64,000 nucleotides of DNA from Betaproteobacteria bacterium (lineage in GTDB: Bacteria; Pseudomonadota; Gammaproteobacteria; Burkholderiales; Rhodocyclaceae), in the NCBI GenBank assembly GCA_016868295.1, contig VGHJ01000003.1:1-64000 (forward strand). Direction: 5' to 3'. The notes below the pieces were generated by a model. The model made no database searches. It saw nothing but the letters and a program-made list of their open reading frames with translations, and was not told the origin of the DNA. A program made the position numbers and the translations under genes. How positions within the stretch are numbered: position 1 is the stretch's first letter; each line of letters begins with the position of its first letter. This document shows, in pieces, positions 46,928-55,359 of the stretch.

Positions 46928-47296
46928 ATGCCAGGCCTACGCCACGAAATGCGCCCTCCGTTTTCCCGCCGCAACCGGCAATGCGCGTTCCTCTTCGTTC
47001 TTTGCCAATCGATCTGGGCCACTTCCGCTTGCGCCGAGGGGGACTATCCGGTCGCCGGACTGACGCCCTCCCTGCGTCCGGCGGGCGCGCCGGCCATTGC
47101 CCGCTTCGAGCAGACGGCTGAGTGGCGTGCGAGGGCGCTCAAGGGCATCAGCGAGCCGCATCCTCAGGGCCTGGGTTTTCTCGAGTATCAGGGCGCGTGG
47201 TACTCGCCGTTCGACCGGCCAGGGCTGACCGGTCCCTATGACCTGCGCGGCTGGCACGTGACGAAACCTCCGGTGCGCAAGGAGGCCAGGCCGTGA
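46928..47296 (+). CDS. small exported protein of the molybdoenzyme operon, unknown function
   Basis: The protein is at most 122 residues. It has a signal peptide (RRNRQCAFLFVLCQSIWATSACA) and a mature part without cysteines: YPVAGLTPSLRPAGAPAIARFEQTAEWRARALKGI, then GLGFLEYQGAWYSPFDRPGLTGPYDLRGWH. I do not recognise the family. The start could be 46928 or 46949 (MRPPFSRRN). It overlaps the pentaheme cytochrome start (GTGA), so it is probably a subunit or assembly factor of the complex. Confidence 0.65.
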   Translation: MPGLRHEMRPPFSRRNRQCAFLFVLCQSIWATSACAEGDYPVAGLTPSLRPAGAPAIARFEQTAEWRARALKGISEPHPQGLGFLEYQGAWYSPFDRPGLTGPYDLRGWHVTKPPVRKEARP

Positions 47297-48138
47297 AACA
47301 GGCATTCGCCGCCGCCGCATTGGCCGCTGTCGTGGCGATCGGCTTCATTGCGTGGATTGCGGCCGACATCCCGCCGCGCGCGGAATTCGTGCCCTATGCC
47401 GAGCCCGCCGCGCCGGCGGAGCGGAGCTATCTGCAGGCGGCCTACAGTCCGCTGCATTTCCGACCGGCCATAGAGGCCGCCGACGATGCGCAGTGCCTGG
47501 CCTGCCATCGCGAAGTGCTCGACGACAAGGTGCGCGTCGATTCGCCCGCCGGCAGGAAGGCCGAGTTGATGCGCGCCTGGTACCAGCAGACGCCGACCTA
47601 CGCCGGCGAGCAGGATACCTTTCACCGCCGCCATCTCGTCACGCCGCTGGCCAAGCAACTGATGAATCTGAGATGCAACACCTGCCATGAAGGGCACGAC
47701 CCGCGCGAGGAAGCCCAGGGCGCGGCGGCCGACTCGGCGCAGCAGGCCGACGCCGGCTTCACGCTGCGCAAGCAGGTGAATCCGGAAACCGCCTGCCTCA
47801 AATGCCATGGCCAGTTTCCCTGGCAGTTGATGGGCCTGCCCGGTCCGTGGGACGAGCACAAGGCCGTGTTCGGCAACAATTGCCAGACCTGCCATGGGGC
47901 CATCCGCACCAAGCGGCACGAGGTGACGTACCTCAACGCCGCGGCGATCGAGGAGGCGGGCAAGACCGCTGCCGACACCTGCTACGGTTGCCACGGCGGG
48001 CGCGCCTGGTATCGCATCAGCTATCCCTACGCGCGCACGCCCTGGCCCGACATGCCGGCCGAAGTGCCGGAGTGGGCGAAGAACCGGCCCGTGCAATCCG
48101 AGGCGCGCTTCCTCAAGCAGACGGAAAGCAAACCATGA
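47293..48138 (+). CDS. membrane-anchored pentaheme cytochrome c
   Basis: The 281-residue protein has an uncleaved-looking N-terminal helix (residues 3-24) and five CxxCH sites at residues 68, 128, 168, 197 and 230. It also has several extra His residues (HRRHLV, DEHKA, TKRHEV) suited to bis-His ligation. It is not of the NapC/NirT four-haem type. It overlaps the molybdoenzyme gene by 4 bp. It probably carries electrons between the quinone pool or periplasmic cytochromes and the molybdoenzyme. Direction of electron flow is not determined. Confidence 0.82.
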   Translation: MKQAFAAAALAAVVAIGFIAWIAADIPPRAEFVPYAEPAAPAERSYLQAAYSPLHFRPAIEAADDAQCLACHREVLDDKVRVDSPAGRKAELMRAWYQQTPTYAGEQDTFHRRHLVTPLAKQLMNLRCNTCHEGHDPREEAQGAAADSAQQADAGFTLRKQVNPETACLKCHGQFPWQLMGLPGPWDEHKAVFGNNCQTCHGAIRTKRHEVTYLNAAAIEEAGKTAADTCYGCHGGRAWYRISYPYARTPWPDMPAEVPEWAKNRPVQSEARFLKQTESKP

Positions 48139-50711
48139 GTACGAACGAACGACAGGAAGATAGGGTGCTCAATCCGCGGCGTCGCAGTTTCCTCAAGACC
48201 GCCGCGGCGGGCGGCGCCGTGGCCGCCGCCGGCGGTCTGGCGGAACTGACTTTCGGCGAGAAGGAAGCGCGGGCCCATGCCTACGAGCCGTATCCCACCG
48301 ACGATCAGCTCGAGACGGTGGTGACGAGCTGCGACCACAACTGCGGCTCGCGCCACATGCTGGTGGCGTACAAGAAGGGCGACGTCATCGTGCGCCTGTC
48401 GACCGACGACGGCCGCTACCAGGCCGGCGGCGCCGTCGGCTTCGAGAGCGAGCAGGTGCCCCAACTGCGCGCCTGCCTGCGCGGCCGCTCCTACCGCTCG
48501 CGCATCTACTCGCCCGAGCGCCTGCTGTATCCGATGCTGCGCGTCGGCGAGCGCGGCGAAGGCAGGTTCAAGCGCGTGAGCTGGGACGAGGCGCTCGACT
48601 TCATCGCCAGGAAGATGGTCGAACTGAAGGCGAAGTACGGCCCGACGGCAATCCTCGACCAGGCCTATGCCGGCACGTCGTACTGCGTGCTGCACAAGTC
48701 GGACCAGATCGAGGGACTGCTGGCGCGCTTCCTCGGCATGTTCGGCTGCCGCACCAACTCCTGGTCGGTGCCGTCCTACCAGGGCACGACGTTCTCCAGT
48801 CGCATGACCTTCGGCACCATCGAGGACGGCAACGAGGACGATGCCTTCGCCCATAGCAAGCTCATCATCATGTGGGGCTGGAATCCGGCCTACACCTTCC
48901 ACGGCGGCAACACCTTCTACTACATGCGCCTGGCCAAGCAGCGCGGTTGCAAGTTCGTGCTGGTCGATCCGCAATACACCGATTCGGCCGCCAGCTACGA
49001 CGCCTGGTGGATTCCCATCAAGCCCAACACCGACGCCGCCATGCTTGCCGGCATGGCGCACCATATCTTCACCCACAACCTGCAGGACCAGAAGTTCATC
49101 GACAAGTTCGTGCAGGGCATGGATGCCGGCACCATGCCGGAGTGGGCCAAGAGCAAGGAGAACTTCAAGGACTACATCCTCGGCAAGTCGGACGGCACGC
49201 CGAAGACGCCGGAGTGGGCGGAGAAAATCTGCGGCGTGCCGGCGGCGGACATCAAAAAGCTCGCCGACCTGTATGCGCGCACCAGGCCGGCGGCGCTGAA
49301 GGCCTCCTGGGCGCCGGGGCGCGCCGCCTACGGCGAGCAGTACAACCGCATGGCGGCGGCGCTGCAGGCGATGACCGGCAACATCGGCATCCTCGGCGGC
49401 TGCGCCGAGGGGGTGGGCAAGGGCTGGCATGCCGAGAGCGTGGCCTATCCCTACGACGACTACGCCAACGTCTGGTATGCCTCGATCAAGTCGGACCGCT
49501 GGGCGCACTGCGTGCTGAACTACCCGAACGTGAAGCGCGAGGAGATCGGCCTGTGGCCGCGCTCGGACAATCTCGACGGCACGATACCGAACATCAAGGC
49601 CATCTGGTGGCACGGCTCGGACTGGTTCAACCAGCTCACCCACATCAACAAGGAAATACAGGCGGTGAAGAAGCTGGAGCTGGTCGTCTGTCAGGACTCC
49701 ACCATCACGCCCTCCGGCCTGTGGGCCGACGTGCTGCTGCCCATCGCCACCCACTTCGAGCGCCACGGCGTGGCGCTGCCCTGGTACAAGGGCCATTACT
49801 ACATCCATCGGCCGAAGGCGATCGCGCCGCTCGGCGAGTCGAAGACGGACTTCCAGGTGTTCACCGAACTCGCCTGGCGGCTGGAGAAACTCGACCCGGC
49901 GCTGAAGGATTTCGGCAAGCGCTACAACCCGCGCGCCGAGCGCGGCTACTTCGACAACCCGGATGCGGTCGACGCGGCCTATCTCGCCGCCTGGTGGAAG
50001 GGCAGGGTGGAGGCCCACCAGGGCGTGACCATGTCCTGGGAAGAATTCAAGCGCCGCGGCGTGTACAAGTTCGAGTTCAGGCAGCCGCTGGTCGCCTTCC
50101 GCGAGCAGATCGAGCAGGGCAAGCCGTTCCAGACGCCCTCCGGCAAGATCGAGATCCTGTCGACCACCCTGGCCAAGGTCACCGACTGGACGAAGACGCA
50201 GTGGGGCTACGAGATTCCTGCCATCCCGAAATGGATCGAGCCCTTCGAGTCGCTCAACCATCCCAAGGCGAAGCGCTACCCCTTCCACATGATCACGCCG
50301 CACCCGCGCTGGCGCACGCACTCGATCTTCCACAACATCCCCTGGCTGCGCGAGGCCTTCCAGCAGGAGATCACGCTGAACGCCGCCGACGCCAAGCGCC
50401 TCGATATCCGCACCGGCGACATGGTCGAGGCCTGGAACGAGCGCGGCCGCATCGTGCTGCCGGCCTACGTCACCGAGCGCTGCATGCCGGGCGTGGTGGT
50501 GGTGTACGAGGGCGCCTGGATGGACCGCGACAAGGACGGCGTCGACCGCGCCGGCAATCCGGACTTCCTCACGCTGGACGAGCCCTCGCCGGCGGGCGCC
50601 TTCGCCTACAACACCATCCTGTGCGATGTGAAGAAGACGGCGCTGGCGCACCGGCCGGGCTGGGACGAGCGGGCGACGTCCCGCTCGCACGTGTTCCGCC
50701 GGGACTACTGA
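48135..50711 (+). CDS. Tat-exported DMSO-reductase-family molybdopterin oxidoreductase
   Basis: The 858-residue catalytic subunit starts with a Tat signal (NPRRRSFLKTAAAGG). The first iron-sulfur motif is Cys66-x3-Cys70-x3-His74 with Cys114 (RACLRGRSY); DmsA has Cys where His74 stands. The Mo-bis-MGD domains and a C-terminal dinucleotide-binding domain are complete. The Mo ligand is probably the Ser in SWSVPSYQG. DmsA-like features (VTSCDHNCGSRH, RVSWDEALDFIARK) place it near DMSO reductases. The substrate is unknown. The order is pentaheme cytochrome, this subunit, FeS subunit, chaperone. Confidence 0.9.
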   Translation: MSTNERQEDRVLNPRRRSFLKTAAAGGAVAAAGGLAELTFGEKEARAHAYEPYPTDDQLETVVTSCDHNCGSRHMLVAYKKGDVIVRLSTDDGRYQAGGAVGFESEQVPQLRACLRGRSYRSRIYSPERLLYPMLRVGERGEGRFKRVSWDEALDFIARKMVELKAKYGPTAILDQAYAGTSYCVLHKSDQIEGLLARFLGMFGCRTNSWSVPSYQGTTFSSRMTFGTIEDGNEDDAFAHSKLIIMWGWNPAYTFHGGNTFYYMRLAKQRGCKFVLVDPQYTDSAASYDAWWIPIKPNTDAAMLAGMAHHIFTHNLQDQKFIDKFVQGMDAGTMPEWAKSKENFKDYILGKSDGTPKTPEWAEKICGVPAADIKKLADLYARTRPAALKASWAPGRAAYGEQYNRMAAALQAMTGNIGILGGCAEGVGKGWHAESVAYPYDDYANVWYASIKSDRWAHCVLNYPNVKREEIGLWPRSDNLDGTIPNIKAIWWHGSDWFNQLTHINKEIQAVKKLELVVCQDSTITPSGLWADVLLPIATHFERHGVALPWYKGHYYIHRPKAIAPLGESKTDFQVFTELAWRLEKLDPALKDFGKRYNPRAERGYFDNPDAVDAAYLAAWWKGRVEAHQGVTMSWEEFKRRGVYKFEFRQPLVAFREQIEQGKPFQTPSGKIEILSTTLAKVTDWTKTQWGYEIPAIPKWIEPFESLNHPKAKRYPFHMITPHPRWRTHSIFHNIPWLREAFQQEITLNAADAKRLDIRTGDMVEAWNERGRIVLPAYVTERCMPGVVVVYEGAWMDRDKDGVDRAGNPDFLTLDEPSPAGAFAYNTILCDVKKTALAHRPGWDERATSRSHVFRRDY

Positions 50712-50712
50712 C

Positions 50713-51384
50713 ATGGCGACGAAACTGGACAAGGCGGAAGTCAAGAAGGCGCTCGAGCGCAAGGTGGCGCAGACCTACCGGCCGGTGCAGCCGAAGACGC
50801 AGCTCGGCTTCATCCATCACAACGTCGACTGCATCGGCTGCCGCGCCTGCGAGATCGCCTGCAAGGACAAGAACGGCCTGCCGCCCGGGCCGCGCTTCCG
50901 CCGCGTCATGTACATCGAGGGCGGCAGCTATCCGGACGTGTACGCCTACAAGGTGAACATGTCGTGCAACCACTGCGCCGAACCGGCCTGCCTGCCGACC
51001 TGCCCCTCCGGCGCCATCTGGAAGCGGGCGGACAACGGCGTCGTTGACATCGACTCGACGCTGTGCATCGGTTGCCGCCGCTGCGAGGCGGCCTGCCCCT
51101 ACGGCGCGCCGCAGTGGGACCCGAAGGAGAGAATCGTCAAGAAGTGCAATATGTGCATCGACGAGCTGGAGGCCGGACGCAAGCCCTATTGCGTCATGGC
51201 CTGCATGATGCGCGTGCTCGACATCGGCCCGATCCAGCAGCTGGCCGCCGGCACCTGGAAGACGACGGCGCTCGGGTCGGGCGAGATGCCGGTGCGCCAG
51301 GTGAAGAACATGGCCAATCCGGAATTGACGCGACCCTCGATCGTCTTCGTGCCGCACAGCAAGGGCCGGTTGGAGAGCAAGTGA
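50713..51384 (+). CDS. four-cluster iron-sulfur electron-transfer subunit (DmsB-like)
   Basis: The 223-residue protein has sixteen cysteines in four groups: CIGCRACEIAC, CNHCAEPACLPTC, CIGCRRCEAAC and CNMCIDELEAGRKPYCVMAC. This is the DmsB/NrfC pattern for four [4Fe-4S] clusters. It lacks a signal peptide and would be carried out with the Tat-exported catalytic subunit. It starts one base after the molybdoenzyme stop and overlaps torD. Confidence 0.92.
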   Translation: MATKLDKAEVKKALERKVAQTYRPVQPKTQLGFIHHNVDCIGCRACEIACKDKNGLPPGPRFRRVMYIEGGSYPDVYAYKVNMSCNHCAEPACLPTCPSGAIWKRADNGVVDIDSTLCIGCRRCEAACPYGAPQWDPKERIVKKCNMCIDELEAGRKPYCVMACMMRVLDIGPIQQLAAGTWKTTALGSGEMPVRQVKNMANPELTRPSIVFVPHSKGRLESK

Positions 51385-52115
51385 CGGCTGCCACGTTTAC
51401 CGCCGAGCTGAAGAGCGCGCTCGCCGAGGACGCCGAGATGCTCGCCGCCCTGCACGACCGCGAACTGACCCAAGAGACGCTGAGCGCCCTGCGCGAGAGC
51501 GGCTTTCCCGCCAATCTCGGCCTGCTGCCGGCGGGCGAGGCGATGCGGGAAGCCTGGCGTTTGATGGCGCCGGCGGCGGAGGAGGCGAGCCGGACGCCTC
51601 TCGACGATCTTGCCGCCGACTACGCCGCGATCTATCTCACCGGCGCCTGCGGCGCCTCGCCCTGCGAATCGGTGTGGACCGACGACGACCATCTGGCCTG
51701 CCAGGAAGCGATGTTCGCCCTGCGCGGGATCTATGCGGAGGCCGGACTCGCGGCGGCGGACTGGCGCCGCCGACCGGACGATCACCTGGTGCTGCAACTG
51801 CTCTACCTCGCGCATGCCCTGCGCCGATCCGCCGATGCCGACGCCCTGCGCAGGCTGGCGAAGACGATGGACGAGCATCTGCTGCGCTGGCTGCCCGGTT
51901 TCGCCGAGCGCGTCGCCGGCCGCTGCGCCACGCCTTTTTACGCCGTGCTGCAGCGACTGACTTTTCTCTGGTGCGAACGACTGCGAGACCTGCTCGCCGA
52001 GGGGCTGGGCGAAGCGCGCCCGACGCGCGACGAGGTCGAGGCCCGGCTCCAGCCGAAGCGGCGCGTCCAGGTACAGCCGCTCGCCTACATGCCGGGGGCT
52101 GCGCCAAACTGGTAA
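51381..52115 (+). CDS. TorD/DmsD-type molybdoenzyme chaperone
   Basis: The 244-residue helical protein has the TorD-family signature DLAADYAAIYLTGACGASPCESVW and LLYLAHALRRS. Such chaperones bind the Tat signal of the molybdoenzyme and hold it for cofactor loading. The GTG start overlaps the iron-sulfur subunit stop. Repeat copy G lies inside it, encoding AVLQRLTF. No DmsC-type membrane subunit gene follows. Confidence 0.88.
   Translation: MTAATFTAELKSALAEDAEMLAALHDRELTQETLSALRESGFPANLGLLPAGEAMREAWRLMAPAAEEASRTPLDDLAADYAAIYLTGACGASPCESVWTDDDHLACQEAMFALRGIYAEAGLAAADWRRRPDDHLVLQLLYLAHALRRSADADALRRLAKTMDEHLLRWLPGFAERVAGRCATPFYAVLQRLTFLWCERLRDLLAEGLGEARPTRDEVEARLQPKRRVQVQPLAYMPGAAPNW
51941..51965 (+). 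repeat. 25-bp repeat, copy G (inside torD-like gene)
   Basis: CGCCGT, eight bases, GACTGACTTTT, an exact match in sense orientation within the chaperone gene, encoding A-V-L-Q-R-L-T-F. It uses the same codon phase as copies C and H. Confidence 0.85.
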
Positions 52116-52144
52116 GCTCTCGCTCCTGTGTTCAGGAGCCTTCC

Positions 52145-52576
52145 TTGAAAGTCTTTACCACCATCCTGGCCTTGCTGCTGGCGAGCGGCGTCGCCCAGGC
52201 CGCACCGATTCTCGAACTGTCCGCCGGCATGCACCGCATCGAGGCCGAGGTGGCGAACGACAACGCTGCGCGGGCCACCGGCCTGATGAATCGGCCCTCC
52301 ATGCCGATGCAGCGCGGCATGCTCTTCGTCTTCCCCGAGGACGCCGTGCAGTGCTTCTGGATGAAGAACACCCTGATTCCGCTCAGCATCGCCTTCATCG
52401 ACGACGGCGGTCGCATCGTGCAGATCGTCGACATGCAGCCGCAGTCGCTCGACAACCACTGCTCGGCGAAGCCGGTTCGCTTCGCGCTGGAGATGAACGC
52501 CGGCTGGTTCAGGAGCCGCGGCCTCGCACCGGGCGCTCGCATCAACGGCCTCGACAAGGCACCGTTAGGGCGCTGA
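52145..52576 (+). CDS. DUF192 family exported protein
   Basis: The 143-residue protein has a signal peptide (to VAQAA) and the DUF192 core: ARATGLMNRPSMPMQRGMLFVFPEDAVQCFWMKNTLIPLSIAFID, and ALEMNAGWFRSRGLAPGARI. The function is unknown. The start is TTG with AGGAG 6 bp upstream, since no in-frame ATG precedes the signal peptide. It is 5 bp before tupA and 29 bp after torD. Confidence 0.82.
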   Translation: MKVFTTILALLLASGVAQAAPILELSAGMHRIEAEVANDNAARATGLMNRPSMPMQRGMLFVFPEDAVQCFWMKNTLIPLSIAFIDDGGRIVQIVDMQPQSLDNHCSAKPVRFALEMNAGWFRSRGLAPGARINGLDKAPLGR

Positions 52577-52577
52577 C

Positions 52578-52602
52578 CGCCGTGTCAGGGAGACTGACTT
52601 TT
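52578..52602 (+). repeat. 25-bp repeat, copy H (tupA start)
   Basis: CGCCGT, eight bases, GACTGACTTTT, an exact match. The GTG start codon of tupA (52582-52584) falls inside the unit, so the repeat supplies the first seven codons, in the same frame (AVSGRLTF) as copies C and G. Confidence 0.85.
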
Positions 52603-53388
52603 GTTTTCGCCCTGGCGGCGTCGGTCATAGCGCAGCCCGCGCTGGCGCGCGACATCCGCCTGTCCACCACCACCAGCACGGAAAACACCGGCCTGCTCAA
52701 GGCCATCCTGCCGGCGTTCGAGAAGAAGCACGGCGTCAAGGTGCGCGTCGTCTCGGTCGGCACCGGCAAGGCGCTCGAGCTGGGAAAGAACGGCGACGTG
52801 GACGTCGTGCTGGTGCACGCCCGCGCGGCGGAGGACAAGTTCGTCGCCGACGGACACGGCGTGAGCCGCCGCGACGTGATGTACAACGATTTCATCCTGG
52901 TCGGCGTGCAGGAGGATCCCCTCCGCCTGCGCGGCACGCGCGAGGTCATCGCCGCTTTCCGCACGCTGGGCGAAGGCCGCGCCAGGTTCATCTCGCGCGG
53001 CGACAACTCCGGCACCGACCAGATGGAAAAATCCTACTGGAAGGAGGCGGGCGTCGCGCCGAAGGGCGCCTGGTTCGTCTCGGCCGGCCTCGGCATGGGC
53101 GAGGTGCTGACCATGGCCGGCGAGATGCAGTCCTACACCCTGTCCGACCGCGCCACCTACGGCGCCTACCGCGCCAGGACCGGGCTCGACATTCTCGTGC
53201 AGGGCGACCCGAAGATGTTCAATCCATACGGCATCATCGCCGTCAGCCCGAAGAAGTACCCGGATATGAACATCGACGGCGCCATGAAGCTGATTGAATG
53301 GATCACCTCGAAGGAGGGACAGGCGCTGATTGCCGGCTTCAAGGTGAGCGGCGAGCAGCTGTTCTTCCCTAGCGCTTCCGGCCGATGA
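52582..53388 (+). CDS. tupA: TupA-like tungstate-binding protein
   Basis: The 268-residue periplasmic protein has a signal peptide (to ALA, about residue 22) and the TupA motif LSTTTSTENTGLL, then VSVGTGKALELGKNGDVDVVLVHA and SRGDNSGTDQMEKSYWKEAG. TupA binds tungstate (or molybdate) for an ABC importer. No tupB or tupC lies in the window. Its place behind a molybdopterin enzyme operon suggests metal supply to that enzyme. The GTG start is the only start compatible with the signal peptide. The 3' end overlaps the U32 gene tail by 20 bp. Confidence 0.88.
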   Translation: MSGRLTFVFALAASVIAQPALARDIRLSTTTSTENTGLLKAILPAFEKKHGVKVRVVSVGTGKALELGKNGDVDVVLVHARAAEDKFVADGHGVSRRDVMYNDFILVGVQEDPLRLRGTREVIAAFRTLGEGRARFISRGDNSGTDQMEKSYWKEAGVAPKGAWFVSAGLGMGEVLTMAGEMQSYTLSDRATYGAYRARTGLDILVQGDPKMFNPYGIIAVSPKKYPDMNIDGAMKLIEWITSKEGQALIAGFKVSGEQLFFPSASGR

Positions 53389-55231
53389 CGTGCATTTCGC
53401 AGGCCTTGCAATCGAAGCGCAGCGTCAGGTGCTCGGCGCTGTTGACCAGCGTCATCGGCTCGGCGTTGATGCCCTTGATCTGCCAGGCTTTGGCTTCCTT
53501 CGGGCAGAGGTTGAAGCTGTAGCGCAGGCAGTGCTTGGTGATCATCAGGGAGACGTCGCCGGGCGTCGTGTCGGCCTCATAGGCGTCGGCGATCAGTTCG
53601 ACGCCATGCTTCCGGTAAAAGGTGCGCGCGCACTCGTTGAAGACGTTGCCGAGGTAGGTCAGTTCCTTTTCCGGGTAGGCGGCCGGCGGTTCGGCCGGCG
53701 TGGCGCGTGACAGGCGCGGCCGCCGGGCCTCGCGCGCTTCAACCAGCGCCGCGATGCCGTCGCGGCGCAGGGCGTTGATCGCGGAGACGGGCACGAAGAT
53801 CAGTGCGGCGAGGTCGATTTGCGTTGTATTGAAATCGGTGCTGCCGAGTTTGCCCAGGTGGCTCCGTAGCGAGGCGAGCGCCTTCTCGGCGTCGCGTGCC
53901 GGCTCGACGTGCGTCTTCTGGCGAACTTTAGCGGCGATGCCGTCCTCATCCACCAGCGCCAGTTCCAGACCGTCGTCGATGACGGCGAGGCTCATCTTCA
54001 CGCCGATGCGCCGCTCGGCCGATTCCTTTTCCAGCGTGCGCTCGAAGGCCTGGTCGCGGTTGCGATAGAGCGTCATGCCCGGCTTCAGGTCCGCCGGCAG
54101 TTCGTTGGGATGGAGGCGCTGGCGGCGGGCGACGTTGATGCGCATGCCGGCGAGCTTGTTGGCGCCCTTGCTGCCCTGCGGCTGGTAACTGACGCCGTCG
54201 CCGTTGCGCAGTTCGACGTCGCCGTCGATCTCGAACCAGTCGGCGCCGAGGCGCGTCACGGTGCCGATCGCCTCGCCGGAGAACTTGGGCGTCTCGAAGG
54301 CGCCGATGTCGGTCTGGCGGCCGTGGACGAAGTAATCGGTGGCGCCGCGATTGAAGGTCTTCTCCGGCTGCGGCGTGAAGAAGTGGCTGCAGCGCCCGGA
54401 CGAGGCGGCGCGGATGTGGGGCTGTTCGGCGAGGATGGCGTCGAGCAGCCGCCGGTAGTGGGCGACGGTGTTCTTGACGTAGGCCATGTCCTTGTAGCGC
54501 CCCTCGATCTTGAAGGAACGGATGCCCGCCGCGATCAGCGCGCGCAGGTTGGCGCTCTGGTCGTTGTCCTTCATCGACAGCAGGTGCTTGTCGTAGGCGA
54601 CGATGCGGCCATTTGGGTCTTCGAGCGTGTACGGCAGGCGGCAGGCCTGCGAGCATTCGCCGCGGTTGGCGCTGCGTCCGGTGTGGGCATGGCTGATGTA
54701 GCACTGGCCGGAGAACGCCACGCACAGCGCGCCGTGGATGAAGTACTCCAGCGTGCAGCGCGCCGGATCGGTGGCGGCGCGCACACGGCGGACGTCGTCC
54801 AGCGTCAGCTCGCGCGCCAGCACGATCTGCGAGAAGCCGACGTCCTGCAGGAAGCGCGCCTTCTCCGGCGTGCGGATGTCGCACTGCGTGCTGGCATGCA
54901 GTTGCAGGGGCGGCAGCTCGACTTCCAGCAGCCCCATGTCCTGCACGATGAGCGCGTCGGCGCCGGCCTCGTACACCGCCCAGGCGAGCCTGCGCGCTTC
55001 CTCGATCTCGCCGTCGTCGAGGATGGTGTTGATGGCGACGAAGACCTTGGCGTGGAAGCGGTGGGCGAATGCTGCCAGGCGCGCGATGTCCGCCACTGCA
55101 TTGCCGGCGCCGGCGCGCGCGCCGAAGGCCGGGCCGCCGATGTACACGGCGTCGGCACCGTGCTTCACGGCCGCGATGCCGATGTCGGCATCGCGGGCGG
55201 GCGCCAGCAGTTCGAGCGTGTCAGAGGACAT
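53369..55231 (-). CDS. U32 family peptidase (RlhA/YegQ type)
   Basis: The 620-residue protein begins MSSDTLELLAPARDADIGIAAVKHGADAVYIGG, with the U32 signature CLEYFIHGALCVAFSGQCYISH near residue 160, GECSQACRLPY, and a C-terminal DUF3656-like domain with clustered cysteines (CLRYSFNLCPKE, FDCKACEMHV). Such proteins act in tRNA or rRNA hydroxylation; RlhA modifies C2501 of 23S rRNA and uses an iron-sulfur cluster. The length fits RlhA, but I cannot separate it from other U32 types. The tail overlaps tupA by 20 bp. Confidence 0.85.
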   Translation of the reverse strand: MSSDTLELLAPARDADIGIAAVKHGADAVYIGGPAFGARAGAGNAVADIARLAAFAHRFHAKVFVAINTILDDGEIEEARRLAWAVYEAGADALIVQDMGLLEVELPPLQLHASTQCDIRTPEKARFLQDVGFSQIVLARELTLDDVRRVRAATDPARCTLEYFIHGALCVAFSGQCYISHAHTGRSANRGECSQACRLPYTLEDPNGRIVAYDKHLLSMKDNDQSANLRALIAAGIRSFKIEGRYKDMAYVKNTVAHYRRLLDAILAEQPHIRAASSGRCSHFFTPQPEKTFNRGATDYFVHGRQTDIGAFETPKFSGEAIGTVTRLGADWFEIDGDVELRNGDGVSYQPQGSKGANKLAGMRINVARRQRLHPNELPADLKPGMTLYRNRDQAFERTLEKESAERRIGVKMSLAVIDDGLELALVDEDGIAAKVRQKTHVEPARDAEKALASLRSHLGKLGSTDFNTTQIDLAALIFVPVSAINALRRDGIAALVEAREARRPRLSRATPAEPPAAYPEKELTYLGNVFNECARTFYRKHGVELIADAYEADTTPGDVSLMITKHCLRYSFNLCPKEAKAWQIKGINAEPMTLVNSAEHLTLRFDCKACEMHVIGRKR

Positions 55232-55290
55232 GGGGGCTAAAATACGCCGGAAGGGGAGGCTCGATTCTAGCCCGGCCGGCGTCGCGAACG

Positions 55291-55318
55291 AAAAGGGCGC
55301 CACGCTGCCGTGTCGCCC
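55291..55318 (-). terminator. intrinsic terminator downstream of sodB
   Basis: GGGCGCCACG pairs with CGTGTCGCCC (one mismatch) around CTGC, followed on the minus strand by TTTTC. It lies 42 bp past the sodB stop and before the U32 gene. Confidence 0.75.
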
Positions 55319-55326
55319 TGCTTGCG

Positions 55327-55351
55327 GAAAGTCAGTCCCGCCAGTACGGCG
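55327..55351 (-). repeat. 25-bp repeat, copy I (between sodB and its terminator)
   Basis: The minus strand reads CGCCGT, eight bases, GACTGACTTTC, one mismatch at the last base. It lies 9 bp downstream of the sodB stop in sense orientation. Confidence 0.8.
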
Positions 55352-55359
55352 GTACGGAC

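Noticed and set aside
48027-50762. A 911-codon minus-strand frame opposite the molybdoenzyme gene
   Set aside because: Shadow frame; the plus-strand protein is complete with Tat signal and cofactor motifs.
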